DNA of 64,000 nt from Actinopolyspora alba (lineage in GTDB: Bacteria > Actinomycetota > Actinomycetes > Mycobacteriales > Pseudonocardiaceae), in contig NZ_FOMZ01000001.1 of assembly GCF_900112765.1 (NCBI RefSeq), positions 1 to 64,000 of the forward strand, read 5' to 3'. Both the position numbers and the translations under genes were made by a program. How positions within the stretch are numbered: the stretch's first letter is position 1; each line of letters starts with the position of its first letter. Of the stretch, positions 1-10,205 are shown piece by piece. The notes beneath the pieces were generated by a model that was given only the letters and a program-made list of their open reading frames with translations, was not told the origin of the DNA and did not search any database.

Positions 1-3000
1 CCCGTCGCCGTCACCGAGTCGGTCGCCCCACCTCGGTCACCATCGACATCGACGGTGACCTCTACCAGGTGTTTCTCACCTTGGCCGGTGATGGTGGCCG
101 TCACCCGCTCCGGCCCGGTCTCCCCACTCTGCGGGTCGGTGGCCAACACCCGATCCCCGAGCTCGACCTCCTCGATCGCGACCCGCGACCCATCGGCCAA
201 CACCACCTCGGTACCCGGCACGAAACTGTTCGGCGTGCACCCACCACCAGCACCCGACGAACCGCCAGAGCCCGACGACCGCGCCGAACCACTACCGGGC
301 AGATCCGGCGTCGACCCCGGACGGGACATGCCGCCACCACGCCGGAGACCACCCACAGCCCCCAACGCATCCGGCACGAACCCACCGGCATCCTCCGCAG
401 AACCCGCCGACGCCGCATCCGCGGCCAACACGCCCAGCTCGATCGGCTCCTGGTTGTCCAGCCGATCCAACCTGTCGCGCACCTGGTCGGAGACCGTGTT
501 CGACGGTTTCGGCTTGGGGTGATGCGTCATCGCATCCTCACGCACCCGATTCCGCCGCGCCGCCAACCGGGCCGCCTCACGCGCCGCCGCCCTGGCCTGA
601 GCGATCGCCGCCCGCGACGAGACCTCCACACCCGCCGAACCACCAGCGGAAACGGCCACACGCCCACCGACGTGCCCCACGCCCTTACCGAACCGACCAC
701 CGGCCCTACCACGGCCCTTACCCCGACCGCGACTCTTACCCTTGCTCTTGGCCTTGGTCTTACCGCCCCCGCGGTTGAACTTCCTACCACTGGACGGCAC
801 GTCGTCGACGGTCTTACCGGCCTTCCGGCCCCGGCTCCAGGTCTTGTAGCCCTTGTAGGCGGTCTTGACCCCCTTGGCGATCTTGCCGAACGGCGTGAAG
901 TTCGCCGCCGTCCAGGCACACCCCGCCCAGGAGCCCTGCAAACACCGCTTGGCGTCGTTGTAGCCCGACACCTCCTTGACGACATCGACCACCGAACCCC
1001 AGAAGTAGCCCCGCGGATCCACCCGCGTCAGCGGATTACCACCCGCGTAGGCGTACCGGTTGGCATCGGTCGTGCTGGTCGGATCCAGGTTCGCCGAGTC
1101 GCGCGAGGTGAACGTGCCCGTGCCGGGCCGGTACCAGCGCGAGCCCATGTTCACCTTGCCGCTGTCGGAATCGGTGAACTGCCCCTGGTAACCCAGCGAG
1201 GGCTGCGAGCCCTCCTGCTCGCTCACCTGGCCGAACGGCGAGTACGAGCGCCACCCCGACACCGAACCGTCACCCGGCGAGACCGTGCCCACCAGGTCGG
1301 TGTGCTGGTTGGTCACCGCGATCCCGGCCGAGTCGCCGTTGCCGACCCCGAGCGCGGCACCCTCCGGCGTGTAGGAGTACTCGCTCTGCCCGTCCGAGGT
1401 CACCTTCAGCGAGTCGCCCGCGTAGGACAGTGAACGCGACCCGGACGAGACCAGCCGGTTCAGCGCGTCGTAGCCGTAGGACTTGCCGCCGTCGGCGGTC
1501 ATCTCGCCGTAGGCGTTGAACCGCACGTCGGTGGTGGTCCCACCCGCGCTCCGGGCGGTCACGGTGCCGCGCGCCGAGTACTCGAACTCGGTGCCGCCCC
1601 GCGAGAGCAGCCGGTTGCGTTCGTCGTAGGTGGCCGTCTCACCGCCGGAGCCGACGAGGTTGCCCGCCGCGTCCCAGGAGTACTGGGTGACCTGGTCACC
1701 GTTGTCCCAGGAGGTGAGCCTGCCCGCCTTGTCGTAGGTGTAGTTCGAGGTCGTGGTGGCCGAGGCCGTCGAGTTCTGCTTGCTGATCAGCCGGTCGGCG
1801 ACGTCGTAGTCGTAGGACAGCTCCGTGCTGACCGAGTCGTCGGCCCGGTGCACCGTGTCGGAGGAGAGCCTGCTGAGCTCGTCGTAGCCGTACTCGCGGT
1901 AGGTCCCCTGACTGCCGTACTCCACGCGGGCGCGGCGCCCGGCGTCGTCGTAGCCGTACGTGGCGGTGATGCCGGTGAGCGGGTCCACCGCCGTGGCCAG
2001 CCGTCCGGCCGCGTCGTAACCGAACGACGCCTCGCCCGCCGCCGTGGTGGTGGTGCTGATCCTGCCCTCGTCGTCGTAGGCGAAGGTGGAGTCACCGGAG
2101 GGGCCGCTGGCCGAGACCAGGTTGCCTCGGTCGTCGTAGCCGAAGGTGTTGGTCTTGCCGGACACCGTGGCCGAGGTCATCCGCCCGGCCTTGTCGTAGC
2201 CGAAGCTCCGGTCCGGGGTGGACGCCTCCGCGCCGGAGCCGCTCTCGCCGACGAGGTTGCCCAGCGCGTCGTAGGACTTGCTGACGGTCACCCCGCCCGG
2301 TTGGATCTCCCGCTTCACCCGTCCCAGCGCGTCGTAGGCGGTGGTGTAGGTGCGGTCGGCGGCGTCCGGGTGCCGCTCGGTGGCGGGCTCGATCGTGGAC
2401 TCGGTCGTGTTCCACGAGTTGACGGTGTAGACGGTGTTGTTGCCGTTGCCGTCGGTGGCCCTGGTGACGTTGCCCGCCGCGTCGTAGCCGTAGCTGGTGG
2501 TGATCTCCTCGCCGTCGGCGACCGGGCGGGTGATCGAGCGCAGCCGGTTCAGCGGGTCGAACGAGCGGGTGGTGGTCACCCCGTGCGCGTCGGTGCTGCT
2601 GACCTGGTTGCCCGCCCGGTCGTAGCCGAAGCCGCGGCTGCGCACCTCGTTACCGGCGGCGTCCAGATCGGCCGTGCGCAGCAGCCTGCCCGCGAGGTCG
2701 TACTCGTAGGTGGTGGTCACCCCGGACGGCTCGGTGATCGAGACCGGCTTGCCCTGCGCGTTGTGGACCGACGTGGTGGTGTTGCCCGCCGGGTCGGTCA
2801 TGCTCACCGGGTTGCCGAGGTCGTCGTGCTCGTAGGTGGTGGTCAAGCCGGTGGGCGTGCTGACCGAGGCCGGGTTGCCCAGCGCGTCGTAGGTGTAGCG
2901 GGTGGTCAGGTTCCTGGTCGGTTCCGGCACGCGCTCCACCACGGTGGAGGTGATCGTCCTGCCGAGCTCGTCGTAGGTGTAGTGCCGCTCGGCGCCGGTC

Positions 3001-6000
3001 ACGTCGGTGACCGAGAGCCGCTCGCCCAGCGGGTCGTAGGTGGCGCGCCACACGCCGCCGGACTGCTCGCCCTCGCGTGCGGGATTGGTGCGCCGCACCA
3101 GGTTGCCCAGTTCGTCGTAGCCGAACGTGGTGGTGTCGCCCAGCGCGTCGGTGCTCTCGACCACGCGACCGGCCGCGTCGTAGCTCTTGGTGCTGGTGGC
3201 GGTGATCGGCTGGCTCGCGCCCGGCGGGGTGTAGTCGGGCCTGGTGGTGCTCACCTGCCGCCCGGCCTTGTCGTAGGCGCTGGTGGTCACGTTGCCGTTC
3301 GGGCCGCGCCGCGCCACCGCTTCGCCGAAGGTGTTGTAGCCGTTGGTGACCACCGGCGAGACGGGCTCGGCCGGGTTGCCGCCGGATTCGGCCCGCACCT
3401 CCGGTCGCGTCACGGTGACGCGCCTGCCGAGCGCGTCGTAGCCGTACTCGGTGGTGAACTCTGCCGCGTCGGCGCCCTGCGCGGTGCCCCTCGGGTCCAC
3501 CGTGGACGTCACGAGCCCGCGCTGGTCGCGGTGGCTCTTCGACACCAGGGTTTCCCCGCCGGTGTGGACGGTGTGCGAGAGGCGCCGCCCCATCGGGTCG
3601 TAGCCGCTCTCGGCGTGCCGGACGATCTCGCCCTTGGGGTTCCGGTCGATGACCTCGACCGGGTTGCCGACCGCGTCGTAGCTGGTCTCGGTGGAGCGCA
3701 GCACCCGCTCGCCCTCGCGGTCGGTGCTGCGCACCGGGCGTCCGGCGGGGTCGTACTCGGTGCTGGTGCTGTACTGCCCGTCGCCGCGGACCACCAGCGA
3801 CTCGGAGCCGTTGCCCAGGTACTCGTAGCGCCGCAGCAGCAGGTCGCGGGTCTCGCCGCTTTCCGGGTCCTGATAGTCCAGCAGTCGCTCGGCCGCGAGC
3901 TGCCCGTCGTCGTAGTAGGTGCGGGTGGTGGTGCGGCCCATCGCGTCGGTGACGCTGGCCAGCCGGCCCGCCGGGTCGTAGGCGCGGGACTCCAGCACCA
4001 CGTCGTGCGGTTCGGAACCGTCACCGCTGAACCCGGTCACCGTCATGGTGGCCAGCTGGTGCCGGGCGGCGGTGTAGGTGTAGGTGTACTCGGTCCCGGT
4101 GGGCGTCACCCGGCGCACTACCTCGCCGAACTCGTCGTACTCGGTGCGGGTGACCCCGCCCTCGGGGCCGGTGACCTCCAGGCGACGGCCCCGGTTGTCG
4201 TAGGTGTAGGAGGTGGTGCGGGCCGGGTCGTTGCCCAGCGCGTCGTCCACCGTGGTCTCGGCGATGCTGCCGTCGCCGTTGTAGGTGTTGCGCACCCGGC
4301 GCTGGTGGAGCTCGCCGGTGACGGCGTTCTCGGTCTCGGGCCCGACCTTCTCGACCAGCCTGGATGCCTGGTCGTAGTCGAAGGTGGTGGTCAGCCCGTC
4401 CGGTTCGCTGTCGGAGATCTGGGTCTCGGTGGTCTTGCGCCCGAGCCCGTCGTAGTCGTACTCGGTGACCAGCCCGGCCGGGTCGGTGACGCCGGCCAGG
4501 TCACCGGCGCTGGTGTAGGTGTAGCTGGTCGTGTTGCCCGCCGGGTCGGTCTCGGAGGCCAGCAGCCCCGGTGGCTGGGTTCCGCCGTCCGGTGCGGTTT
4601 CGTCGCCGGTGGTGTAGGCGTTGGTGGTGGTGCGCTGGGCACCGCCGGTCTCACCCGGCTCCGAGGTGCTGGTGAGCTTGCCCGCGGCGTTGTAGGAGTA
4701 GGTGGTCAGGTAGGTGTCGTCGGTCTCGGAGGCCGAGCGGGCGTCCCGGAACTCGGTGACCTTGCCGTTGCGCGGGTCCAGCGGGTCGTCGGGGTTGTGG
4801 TAGTAGGAGCGGTAGCTGGTGTAGCACTTCTCGGTGCCGTCGGTGCGGCACCGGGTGCGGGACAGCTGGTTGCCGCGTTCGTCGTTGGAGATCCTGGTGG
4901 TGTTGCCGTTGGCGTCGGTGATCCGGTTGACGAACCCGCCGGTGTCGTAGCCGTACACCTTGGTGGCGCCGTCCGAGTTGGTCACCGAGATGGTCCGGCC
5001 ACCGGCGTTGGGATCGTAGGTGTAGGTGCGGACCCCGCCGTCCGGACCGGTGATGTCCACGGCCGTGGCCGCGTTCCTGGCCGAGTAGTGGTCGGCCACG
5101 CTGGCGCTGTCCAGCGGCCGGTGGTAGAGGGCCACCTCGCCGATGGAACCCTCGAAGTGGTTCCACACCTGGTCGGGCAGGGCGGGCCAGTCCTTCGAGT
5201 CGACCTGTCCGATGCCGAGGAAGTCGTAGCGGAAGAAGTTGTCTACCTCGCCCGATTGCGATCCCACCATGTCGCCGTCCAGGTAGAGCCGCTGCGAGTC
5301 GCCGGCGGCCGACAGCGCCACGTGGTGCCACTCACCGTCGTTGACGGCCGAGTCGGTGGTGATCCCCGAAACCTCGCCGTTGCGGAAGTGCCCGCGCAGC
5401 TTGCCGTCGGTGCCCACGTAGAGCACCGGCACGGCACCGGTGGACGGTTGGGAGACGTTCGGCCCGAAGTAGCCGGTGGCGTAAAGCACCCCGCCGGCCG
5501 AGCTGGAGGTCTTGAACCACATCTCCACGGACAGTCGGCTGCGGCCGCGCGCCTGGCTGTTGGGCAGGCGCACGTACGAGCTCTGCCCGTCGAAACCGAC
5601 GGCTCCCGCACCGCGCATCGGCGGGGAAACGCCCTTGTCGACACCGTGGTAGGTGGCGTCGGTCAGCGCGTGCACCGATTCGGCGTGCGTGCTGCCCGCC
5701 GGATCACCCAGTGTCCAGAGGGTGTGGACGTTCTCCTCGCGCACGGCCGCCCGGTAGTCGGCCGCGTCGCCGCGCGCCGCGTAGTGCTCCTGGGCGTCGG
5801 AGGCCGAGACCCCGTAGGGGTACAGCGCGACCTGGCCGATCGAGCCCTCGAAGTAGCCCCAGGTGCCCTCGGGCTTGGCGGGCCAGTTCAGGCCGTTGAG
5901 CAGCCCGGTTCCGACGTAGCCGTAGGGGTCGATGTTCTGCAGCTCGCCCTGCAGCGTCTGGACGGCGTTACCGTCCAGGTACAGCGTCTGCTGCTCGGGC

Positions 6001-9000
6001 TTGCCGGACAGCATCACCTGGTGCCACTGGCCGTCGTTGACCTGGTTCGCCGAGACGGCGCCCTCGGTCTTGGCGTTCCAGAAGTGGCCGTGCAGCTTGC
6101 CGTCGGTGCCCACGTAGAGCACCGGCATGGCACCGCCGGTGGGGTTCTCGTCGTCCGGGCGGTTGTTGCCCGTGGAGAACAGCACACCGCCGTCGGTGCT
6201 GGAGGTCTTGAACCACAGTTCGACCGCCAGTCGTTTCCTGCCGGTGAGCGCGTCGTCCGGCAGCTGGACGTAGGAGCTCTGCCCGTCGAAGGAACGCGCC
6301 GCGGTGTCCGGGAACGGGCCGGAGGTGCGCGAGACCGAGTGGTACTCGGCGCGCCGCAGCGCGGGACCGCTGCGCGCGGTGGTTCCCTCGTTCTCCCGCA
6401 GTCGCCAGTGGGCGTTCGGGCGCGATCCGGTCACCGCTTCGCCGTAGCGGAACCCGTCACCCTCGGTGGTGGACTCGCCGACCTGCCAGGTGCCGCCGTC
6501 CGAGTCGGTGTAGCTGGTCACCCTGGCGGTGGACGAATCGTAGGAGATCTCGGCCGCGTAGGCACCACCCGCGCGCTTGATGGAGGTCAGCTGCTCGGTG
6601 GCGGCGCGGGCCTCGTAGTGCTCGGCGGCGACGGTCCGGCCCAGCGGCTGGTGGTACATCGCCACCTCGGCGATGTCGCCGTCGAAGTAGTCCCACGTCG
6701 CGTTGGGGGCGGCGGGCCAGTCGCGGGAGTTGAACCAGCCCGCGCCGACGTGGTTGAGCGGGTCGACGTTGGCGAGTTTTCCGCTCTGGCTGCCCACGGT
6801 CCGCCCGTCGAGGAACAGCGTCTGGGTGTCGCGGGCGCCGGAGAGCACGACGTGGTGCCACTCGCCGTCGTTGACGGTGGAACCGGTGGCGATCCCGGCC
6901 GTCTTGCCGTTCCAGAAGTGGCCGTGCAGCTTGCCGTCGGTGCCCACGTAGAGCACCGGCATGGCGGCGTCGCTCGGGTTCGAGGTGCCCGGCCGGTCGT
7001 AGCCGGTGGAGAACAGGATCTCACCGTTGGAACTGCTGGTCTTGAACCACATCTCCACGGCCAGGTACTGCGAGTTGCGCACCATGTCGTCGGGCAGCTG
7101 GACGTAGCTGGACGAGCCGTCGAAACCGGCCGCGGTGGTGGAGCTGCCCGCGATCGGGCCGGGCCTGCCGTGGGTGAGGTCGTGGGAGGTGGCTTCCTTG
7201 GACTCCCAGTAGCCGGGCACCTCGCTGGTCACGGCGGTGCCGGACTCTTCGGACAGTCGCCAGTAGGCGCGCGGGTTGGCGTCGAGCGTGACCGCGCGGT
7301 AGTGCGAGCTGTCGGTGTAGGTGTAGTTGTCACAGGCCCCGGTGGGGTCGCAGACCCTGGTGAGGCGGTCGCCGTCGTAGTGGTAGTGCCAGGTCAGCAC
7401 CGGATCCGGCGCGGTGCTGACCTCGGTGACGTGCCCGCCGGAGAAGGTCAGGTTCAGCGAGCGCCCCGAGGTGGCGTCGGTGACCGTGGCGAGGTTGCCC
7501 GAGCCGTCGTAGGAGAGGTGCTGCTCGCGTCCCTGCGCGTCGACGATCCGGCTCAGCCGTCCGTTCGAGTCGAACTCGTAGCGTTGGCCGCCCTGGGTGC
7601 GCAGCGTCCAACCGTCCGATTCGGTGCGCACCAGCGTGGCGGTGCGTCCGGAGGGGGTGGCGTAGCTGCCGTCGGGATTCCGCCCGTAGCGGGCCTGCTG
7701 CCCGCTGGCGTAGGTGACCACGACGTTGCCGGAACCGTCGTCGTCGGGCACCACCCGCGCGTCCCACTTGGTCGACCAGCCGGAGCCGAAGGCCAGGTTC
7801 TGCCTGGGGTCGAGGCTGTTGTAGGAGCGCGCCACGGACAGTTCCGGCCCCACGGCGGCGATCTCGGCGTCGGTCTCGACCTCGGCGAAGTTGCCCACGC
7901 CGGGGTCGACGCGCCCACCGACCTCGTCACCGGACGAGAGGTGGCTGGTCACCGGTGGCTGCGGCACCTTGGTGGTCAGGTGGGAGCCCTGCGTCCAGGG
8001 GCTGGCGATCCGCATGTCGCCGATCTGGCCGTACCAGACGTAGTTCTCGCCCCAGGTGAGCTCGCCTTCCGGCACCGACCAGACCGGGGAGTCCACCCAG
8101 CCGGAGTTGAAGCAGTCCTCACCGGGCGCGGAGCAGACCTTGAAGCGGTAGTTGATGCCCTCGCCCGGGTAGACGTCCTGGTCGTGACCGGTCAGCGCGA
8201 GCGTGGGGGTCAGCACCGAGGCGTTGTAGTCGCTGGGCGGCGACATGGAGTCCACGGCGGGCGGCTGGTTGGGCACGGTGAACGCCACCGACGCCGACAT
8301 CGGCGCACCGGTCCAGGAGAACCGGTTGGTGCCGTAGTGGTCCATGTCCCAGCGCAGCGAGTACTCGCCCGGCGGCAGTTTCTCGACGCGGGCGTCGAGG
8401 GTGACCGTCTGTCCGGGAGCGACGTCGTGCGGCATGTCCGTCCACGCCGTGGAGGTGCGCGGCAGCTCGTTGCCCTCGGCGTCCCAGAGCCGGTAGCCCA
8501 GCTTGTAGTCGTTGTCCGGGGTCCAGGTGTCGCGCCCGCGGTTGGTCACCGTGACGCTCATCCGGCCGTCGTCGCTGCTGGTGACGACCGGGCTCATGCC
8601 GCCGAGCTCGTAGTCGGCCCAGTACGGCGTGTAGGTGACCTCCAGGTAGGGCGGGTTGGCCGAGGCCGCGCTGGCGAACTTCTTCCAACCCTTGGAGTCG
8701 GTGTCCGAGGCGCGCAGCGCCAGGCCGTGGTTGGGCTCGCCGTGGGTCCAGCCGTGCACGAGATCGCGCCCGGCGTTGCCCAGCGGGATGTCCACCCACT
8801 GCGACCCGCAGCTGTCGTTGTAGCCGTGGGCGAAGCTCTTGCGGGCGATCTCCGCTCCGGTGGTCGGGCCGGGATAGCTCTTGTTGCCCTGCACCGACCA
8901 GGGCTGGGTGACCTCGTGCACCCGCACCGGCCTGGGATCGCAGGAGTAGGACCAGGTCTCGAACATCCGCAACCTGGCACCGAGGACGTAGTTGCCCGCC

Positions 9001-10205
9001 AGCTCGGAGCTGATCGAGTCGAACTTCAGGAAGGCGGCGGCCTTGTTGCCACCGCCGTTGTAGGTGCCCACGCTCATGTTGGGCTCGCCCGAGTAGTCGC
9101 TGTCGTAGGGCGACTGCACGTAGGTGGTGCCGTCGGTGTCCTTGCCGACCACGCTCGGGTCGACCTTGACCGGGAAGACCCGCTCCGGGTCCGCGAGCCA
9201 CTCCTCGTCCACCGAGACCCGCAGCACGGGCTGCTCGGCGTCGCCGACGATCTCGTACTTCACACCGTCGGAGCGCACGCCCTCACCGGAGCGGGGGTGG
9301 ACGTTGGAGTCCACCATGTAGCCCGGTGGGATGACGTGGCGGACCTCGCCCTCGGAGTCCTTGAGCAGCACCGAGCCCTCGTGCAGCTCCGGCGTGAGGT
9401 CGCCGACGTTCATCGGGAAGTCCCACACGGTCGGCGCGTCGGCCGACTTCAGCAGGATCGTCTCCTTGATACCGACGGCGGTGGCCTGCAGGTTGAGATC
9501 GGCCCGCGGCCGGATCCCCGGGTAGGTGACCGAGCTGCCGGAGACCTTCGCGGCGACGTCGGCGGCGTCGGCCACCCGGAATCCCAGGGATCTGCCGTCG
9601 GCGAGTTCGATCGAGGCGATCTCGGAGGTGTTCGCGGCGTCCGCGAAGTTCTTGGTCCGCGAGTCGGTGGTGGTCTTCCAGACGCCGCCGTCCTGTTCCA
9701 GGGTCAGATCGACCGGCTGGAGGCCGCCGTCGGCGGTCTCGGCGAACTTCTGGCTCTGGTAGACGCGCAGCGTCCTGGTGCCGTCGGCGTTGGCGAAGGT
9801 CTGGCTCTGGCTGGAGCGCTCACTCTTGAGCTCACGGCTGGTGCTGGGATCGAACCCTCGAGTGGCGGCGTCCGGTTCGGAGCCGATGCTGACCTTCGCC
9901 TTCTCCGGCAACTGCTGCGGCAGTTCCGGGGCGGGCGGGCGTTCGTCCGAGGGCAGTCCCTCGGCGGGCGGCGCGTTGTGCGACTTCCCGCCGGATCCGT
10001 TCTCGGCCGAGGTGTCCTCGCTGGAGGCGTCGTGGGAGCGCCCGGCCGCACTGCCCTGCCGCTGTTCCGGGATCTCGCCCTGCGTGGCGGCCCGCGCCTG
10101 CAGCTGCGGGGCGTTGATCAGGCCCATGACCACTGCCAACGCGAGCAGCAGCGATCCGAGCCTGGCGGGACGCAGCGTGTTGCCACGGCGCGCGTCGTAG
10201 CTCAT
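1..10205 (-). CDS. Giant secreted Rhs/YD-repeat protein with three LamG domains and a HINT domain; 3' end outside window
   Basis: Read on the minus strand, the frame is open from an ATG at 10205 (GAGGAAC ribosome site) to the left edge, so about 3,400 codons are visible and the C-terminus is missing. Residues 1-40 form a signal peptide (hydrophobic LGSLLLALAVVMGLINAP, then ARA-AT). Residues ~355-530 resemble DNRLRE domains of cell-wall proteins. YD-type sequence starts near 770. Three LamG-like jellyrolls lie at ~968-1200, 1255-1475 and 1488-1700, each with a WFKTSS...LYVGTDGKL...VNDGxWHxV pattern. Dozens of YD repeats (GYDxxGRxxxxxD) follow to ~3020. The Rhs core RWYRPGTGTFTSRD ends in DPRGY near 3060. 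From ~3320 a cysteine starts CTPNSFVPGTEVVLADGS, the opening of the HINT domain typical of polymorphic toxins. Known family role: a YD shell encapsulating a C-terminal toxin. The payload and any immunity gene lie left of the window. No transposase is visible nearby. Confidence 0.93.
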   Translation of the reverse strand, partial: MSYDARRGNTLRPARLGSLLLALAVVMGLINAPQLQARAATQGEIPEQRQGSAAGRSHDASSEDTSAENGSGGKSHNAPPAEGLPSDERPPAPELPQQLPEKAKVSIGSEPDAATRGFDPSTSRELKSERSSQSQTFANADGTRTLRVYQSQKFAETADGGLQPVDLTLEQDGGVWKTTTDSRTKNFADAANTSEIASIELADGRSLGFRVADAADVAAKVSGSSVTYPGIRPRADLNLQATAVGIKETILLKSADAPTVWDFPMNVGDLTPELHEGSVLLKDSEGEVRHVIPPGYMVDSNVHPRSGEGVRSDGVKYEIVGDAEQPVLRVSVDEEWLADPERVFPVKVDPSVVGKDTDGTTYVQSPYDSDYSGEPNMSVGTYNGGGNKAAAFLKFDSISSELAGNYVLGARLRMFETWSYSCDPRPVRVHEVTQPWSVQGNKSYPGPTTGAEIARKSFAHGYNDSCGSQWVDIPLGNAGRDLVHGWTHGEPNHGLALRASDTDSKGWKKFASAASANPPYLEVTYTPYWADYELGGMSPVVTSSDDGRMSVTVTNRGRDTWTPDNDYKLGYRLWDAEGNELPRTSTAWTDMPHDVAPGQTVTLDARVEKLPPGEYSLRWDMDHYGTNRFSWTGAPMSASVAFTVPNQPPAVDSMSPPSDYNASVLTPTLALTGHDQDVYPGEGINYRFKVCSAPGEDCFNSGWVDSPVWSVPEGELTWGENYVWYGQIGDMRIASPWTQGSHLTTKVPQPPVTSHLSSGDEVGGRVDPGVGNFAEVETDAEIAAVGPELSVARSYNSLDPRQNLAFGSGWSTKWDARVVPDDDGSGNVVVTYASGQQARYGRNPDGSYATPSGRTATLVRTESDGWTLRTQGGQRYEFDSNGRLSRIVDAQGREQHLSYDGSGNLATVTDATSGRSLNLTFSGGHVTEVSTAPDPVLTWHYHYDGDRLTRVCDPTGACDNYTYTDSSHYRAVTLDANPRAYWRLSEESGTAVTSEVPGYWESKEATSHDLTHGRPGPIAGSSTTAAGFDGSSSYVQLPDDMVRNSQYLAVEMWFKTSSSNGEILFSTGYDRPGTSNPSDAAMPVLYVGTDGKLHGHFWNGKTAGIATGSTVNDGEWHHVVLSGARDTQTLFLDGRTVGSQSGKLANVDPLNHVGAGWFNSRDWPAAPNATWDYFDGDIAEVAMYHQPLGRTVAAEHYEARAATEQLTSIKRAGGAYAAEISYDSSTARVTSYTDSDGGTWQVGESTTEGDGFRYGEAVTGSRPNAHWRLRENEGTTARSGPALRRAEYHSVSRTSGPFPDTAARSFDGQSSYVQLPDDALTGRKRLAVELWFKTSSTDGGVLFSTGNNRPDDENPTGGAMPVLYVGTDGKLHGHFWNAKTEGAVSANQVNDGQWHQVMLSGKPEQQTLYLDGNAVQTLQGELQNIDPYGYVGTGLLNGLNWPAKPEGTWGYFEGSIGQVALYPYGVSASDAQEHYAARGDAADYRAAVREENVHTLWTLGDPAGSTHAESVHALTDATYHGVDKGVSPPMRGAGAVGFDGQSSYVRLPNSQARGRSRLSVEMWFKTSSSAGGVLYATGYFGPNVSQPSTGAVPVLYVGTDGKLRGHFRNGEVSGITTDSAVNDGEWHHVALSAAGDSQRLYLDGDMVGSQSGEVDNFFRYDFLGIGQVDSKDWPALPDQVWNHFEGSIGEVALYHRPLDSASVADHYSARNAATAVDITGPDGGVRTYTYDPNAGGRTISVTNSDGATKVYGYDTGGFVNRITDANGNTTRISNDERGNQLSRTRCRTDGTEKCYTSYRSYYHNPDDPLDPRNGKVTEFRDARSASETDDTYLTTYSYNAAGKLTSTSEPGETGGAQRTTTNAYTTGDETAPDGGTQPPGLLASETDPAGNTTSYTYTSAGDLAGVTDPAGLVTEYDYDGLGRKTTETQISDSEPDGLTTTFDYDQASRLVEKVGPETENAVTGELHQRRVRNTYNGDGSIAETTVDDALGNDPARTTSYTYDNRGRRLEVTGPEGGVTRTEYDEFGEVVRRVTPTGTEYTYTYTAARHQLATMTVTGFSGDGSEPHDVVLESRAYDPAGRLASVTDAMGRTTTRTYYDDGQLAAERLLDYQDPESGETRDLLLRRYEYLGNGSESLVVRGDGQYSTSTEYDPAGRPVRSTDREGERVLRSTETSYDAVGNPVEVIDRNPKGEIVRHAESGYDPMGRRLSHTVHTGGETLVSKSHRDQRGLVTSTVDPRGTAQGADAAEFTTEYGYDALGRRVTVTRPEVRAESGGNPAEPVSPVVTNGYNTFGEAVARRGPNGNVTTSAYDKAGRQVSTTRPDYTPPGASQPITATSTKSYDAAGRVVESTDALGDTTTFGYDELGNLVRRTNPAREGEQSGGVWRATYDPLGERLSVTDVTGAERHYTYDELGRTITSTVVERVPEPTRNLTTRYTYDALGNPASVSTPTGLTTTYEHDDLGNPVSMTDPAGNTTTSVHNAQGKPVSITEPSGVTTTYEYDLAGRLLRTADLDAAGNEVRSRGFGYDRAGNQVSSTDAHGVTTTRSFDPLNRLRSITRPVADGEEITTSYGYDAAGNVTRATDGNGNNTVYTVNSWNTTESTIEPATERHPDAADRTYTTAYDALGRVKREIQPGGVTVSKSYDALGNLVGESGSGAEASTPDRSFGYDKAGRMTSATVSGKTNTFGYDDRGNLVSASGPSGDSTFAYDDEGRISTTTTAAGEASFGYDAAGRLATAVDPLTGITATYGYDDAGRRARVEYGSQGTYREYGYDELSRLSSDTVHRADDSVSTELSYDYDVADRLISKQNSTASATTTSNYTYDKAGRLTSWDNGDQVTQYSWDAAGNLVGSGGETATYDERNRLLSRGGTEFEYSARGTVTARSAGGTTTDVRFNAYGEMTADGGKSYGYDALNRLVSSGSRSLSYAGDSLKVTSDGQSEYSYTPEGAALGVGNGDSAGIAVTNQHTDLVGTVSPGDGSVSGWRSYSPFGQVSEQEGSQPSLGYQGQFTDSDSGKVNMGSRWYRPGTGTFTSRDSANLDPTSTTDANRYAYAGGNPLTRVDPRGYFWGSVVDVVKEVSGYNDAKRCLQGSWAGCAWTAANFTPFGKIAKGVKTAYKGYKTWSRGRKAGKTVDDVPSSGRKFNRGGGKTKAKSKGKSRGRGKGRGRAGGRFGKGVGHVGGRVAVSAGGSAGVEVSSRAAIAQARAAAREAARLAARRNRVREDAMTHHPKPKPSNTVSDQVRDRLDRLDNQEPIELGVLAADAASAGSAEDAGGFVPDALGAVGGLRRGGGMSRPGSTPDLPGSGSARSSGSGGSSGAGGGCTPNSFVPGTEVVLADGSRVAIEEVELGDRVLATDPQSGETGPERVTATITGQGEKHLVEVTVDVDGDRGGATDSVTAT

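Noticed and set aside
1000-5080. Regularly recurring blocks resembling a CRISPR or satellite array
   Set aside because: The repeats follow the degenerate YD protein motif with variable spacing and an open reading frame, not identical direct repeats with unique spacers.
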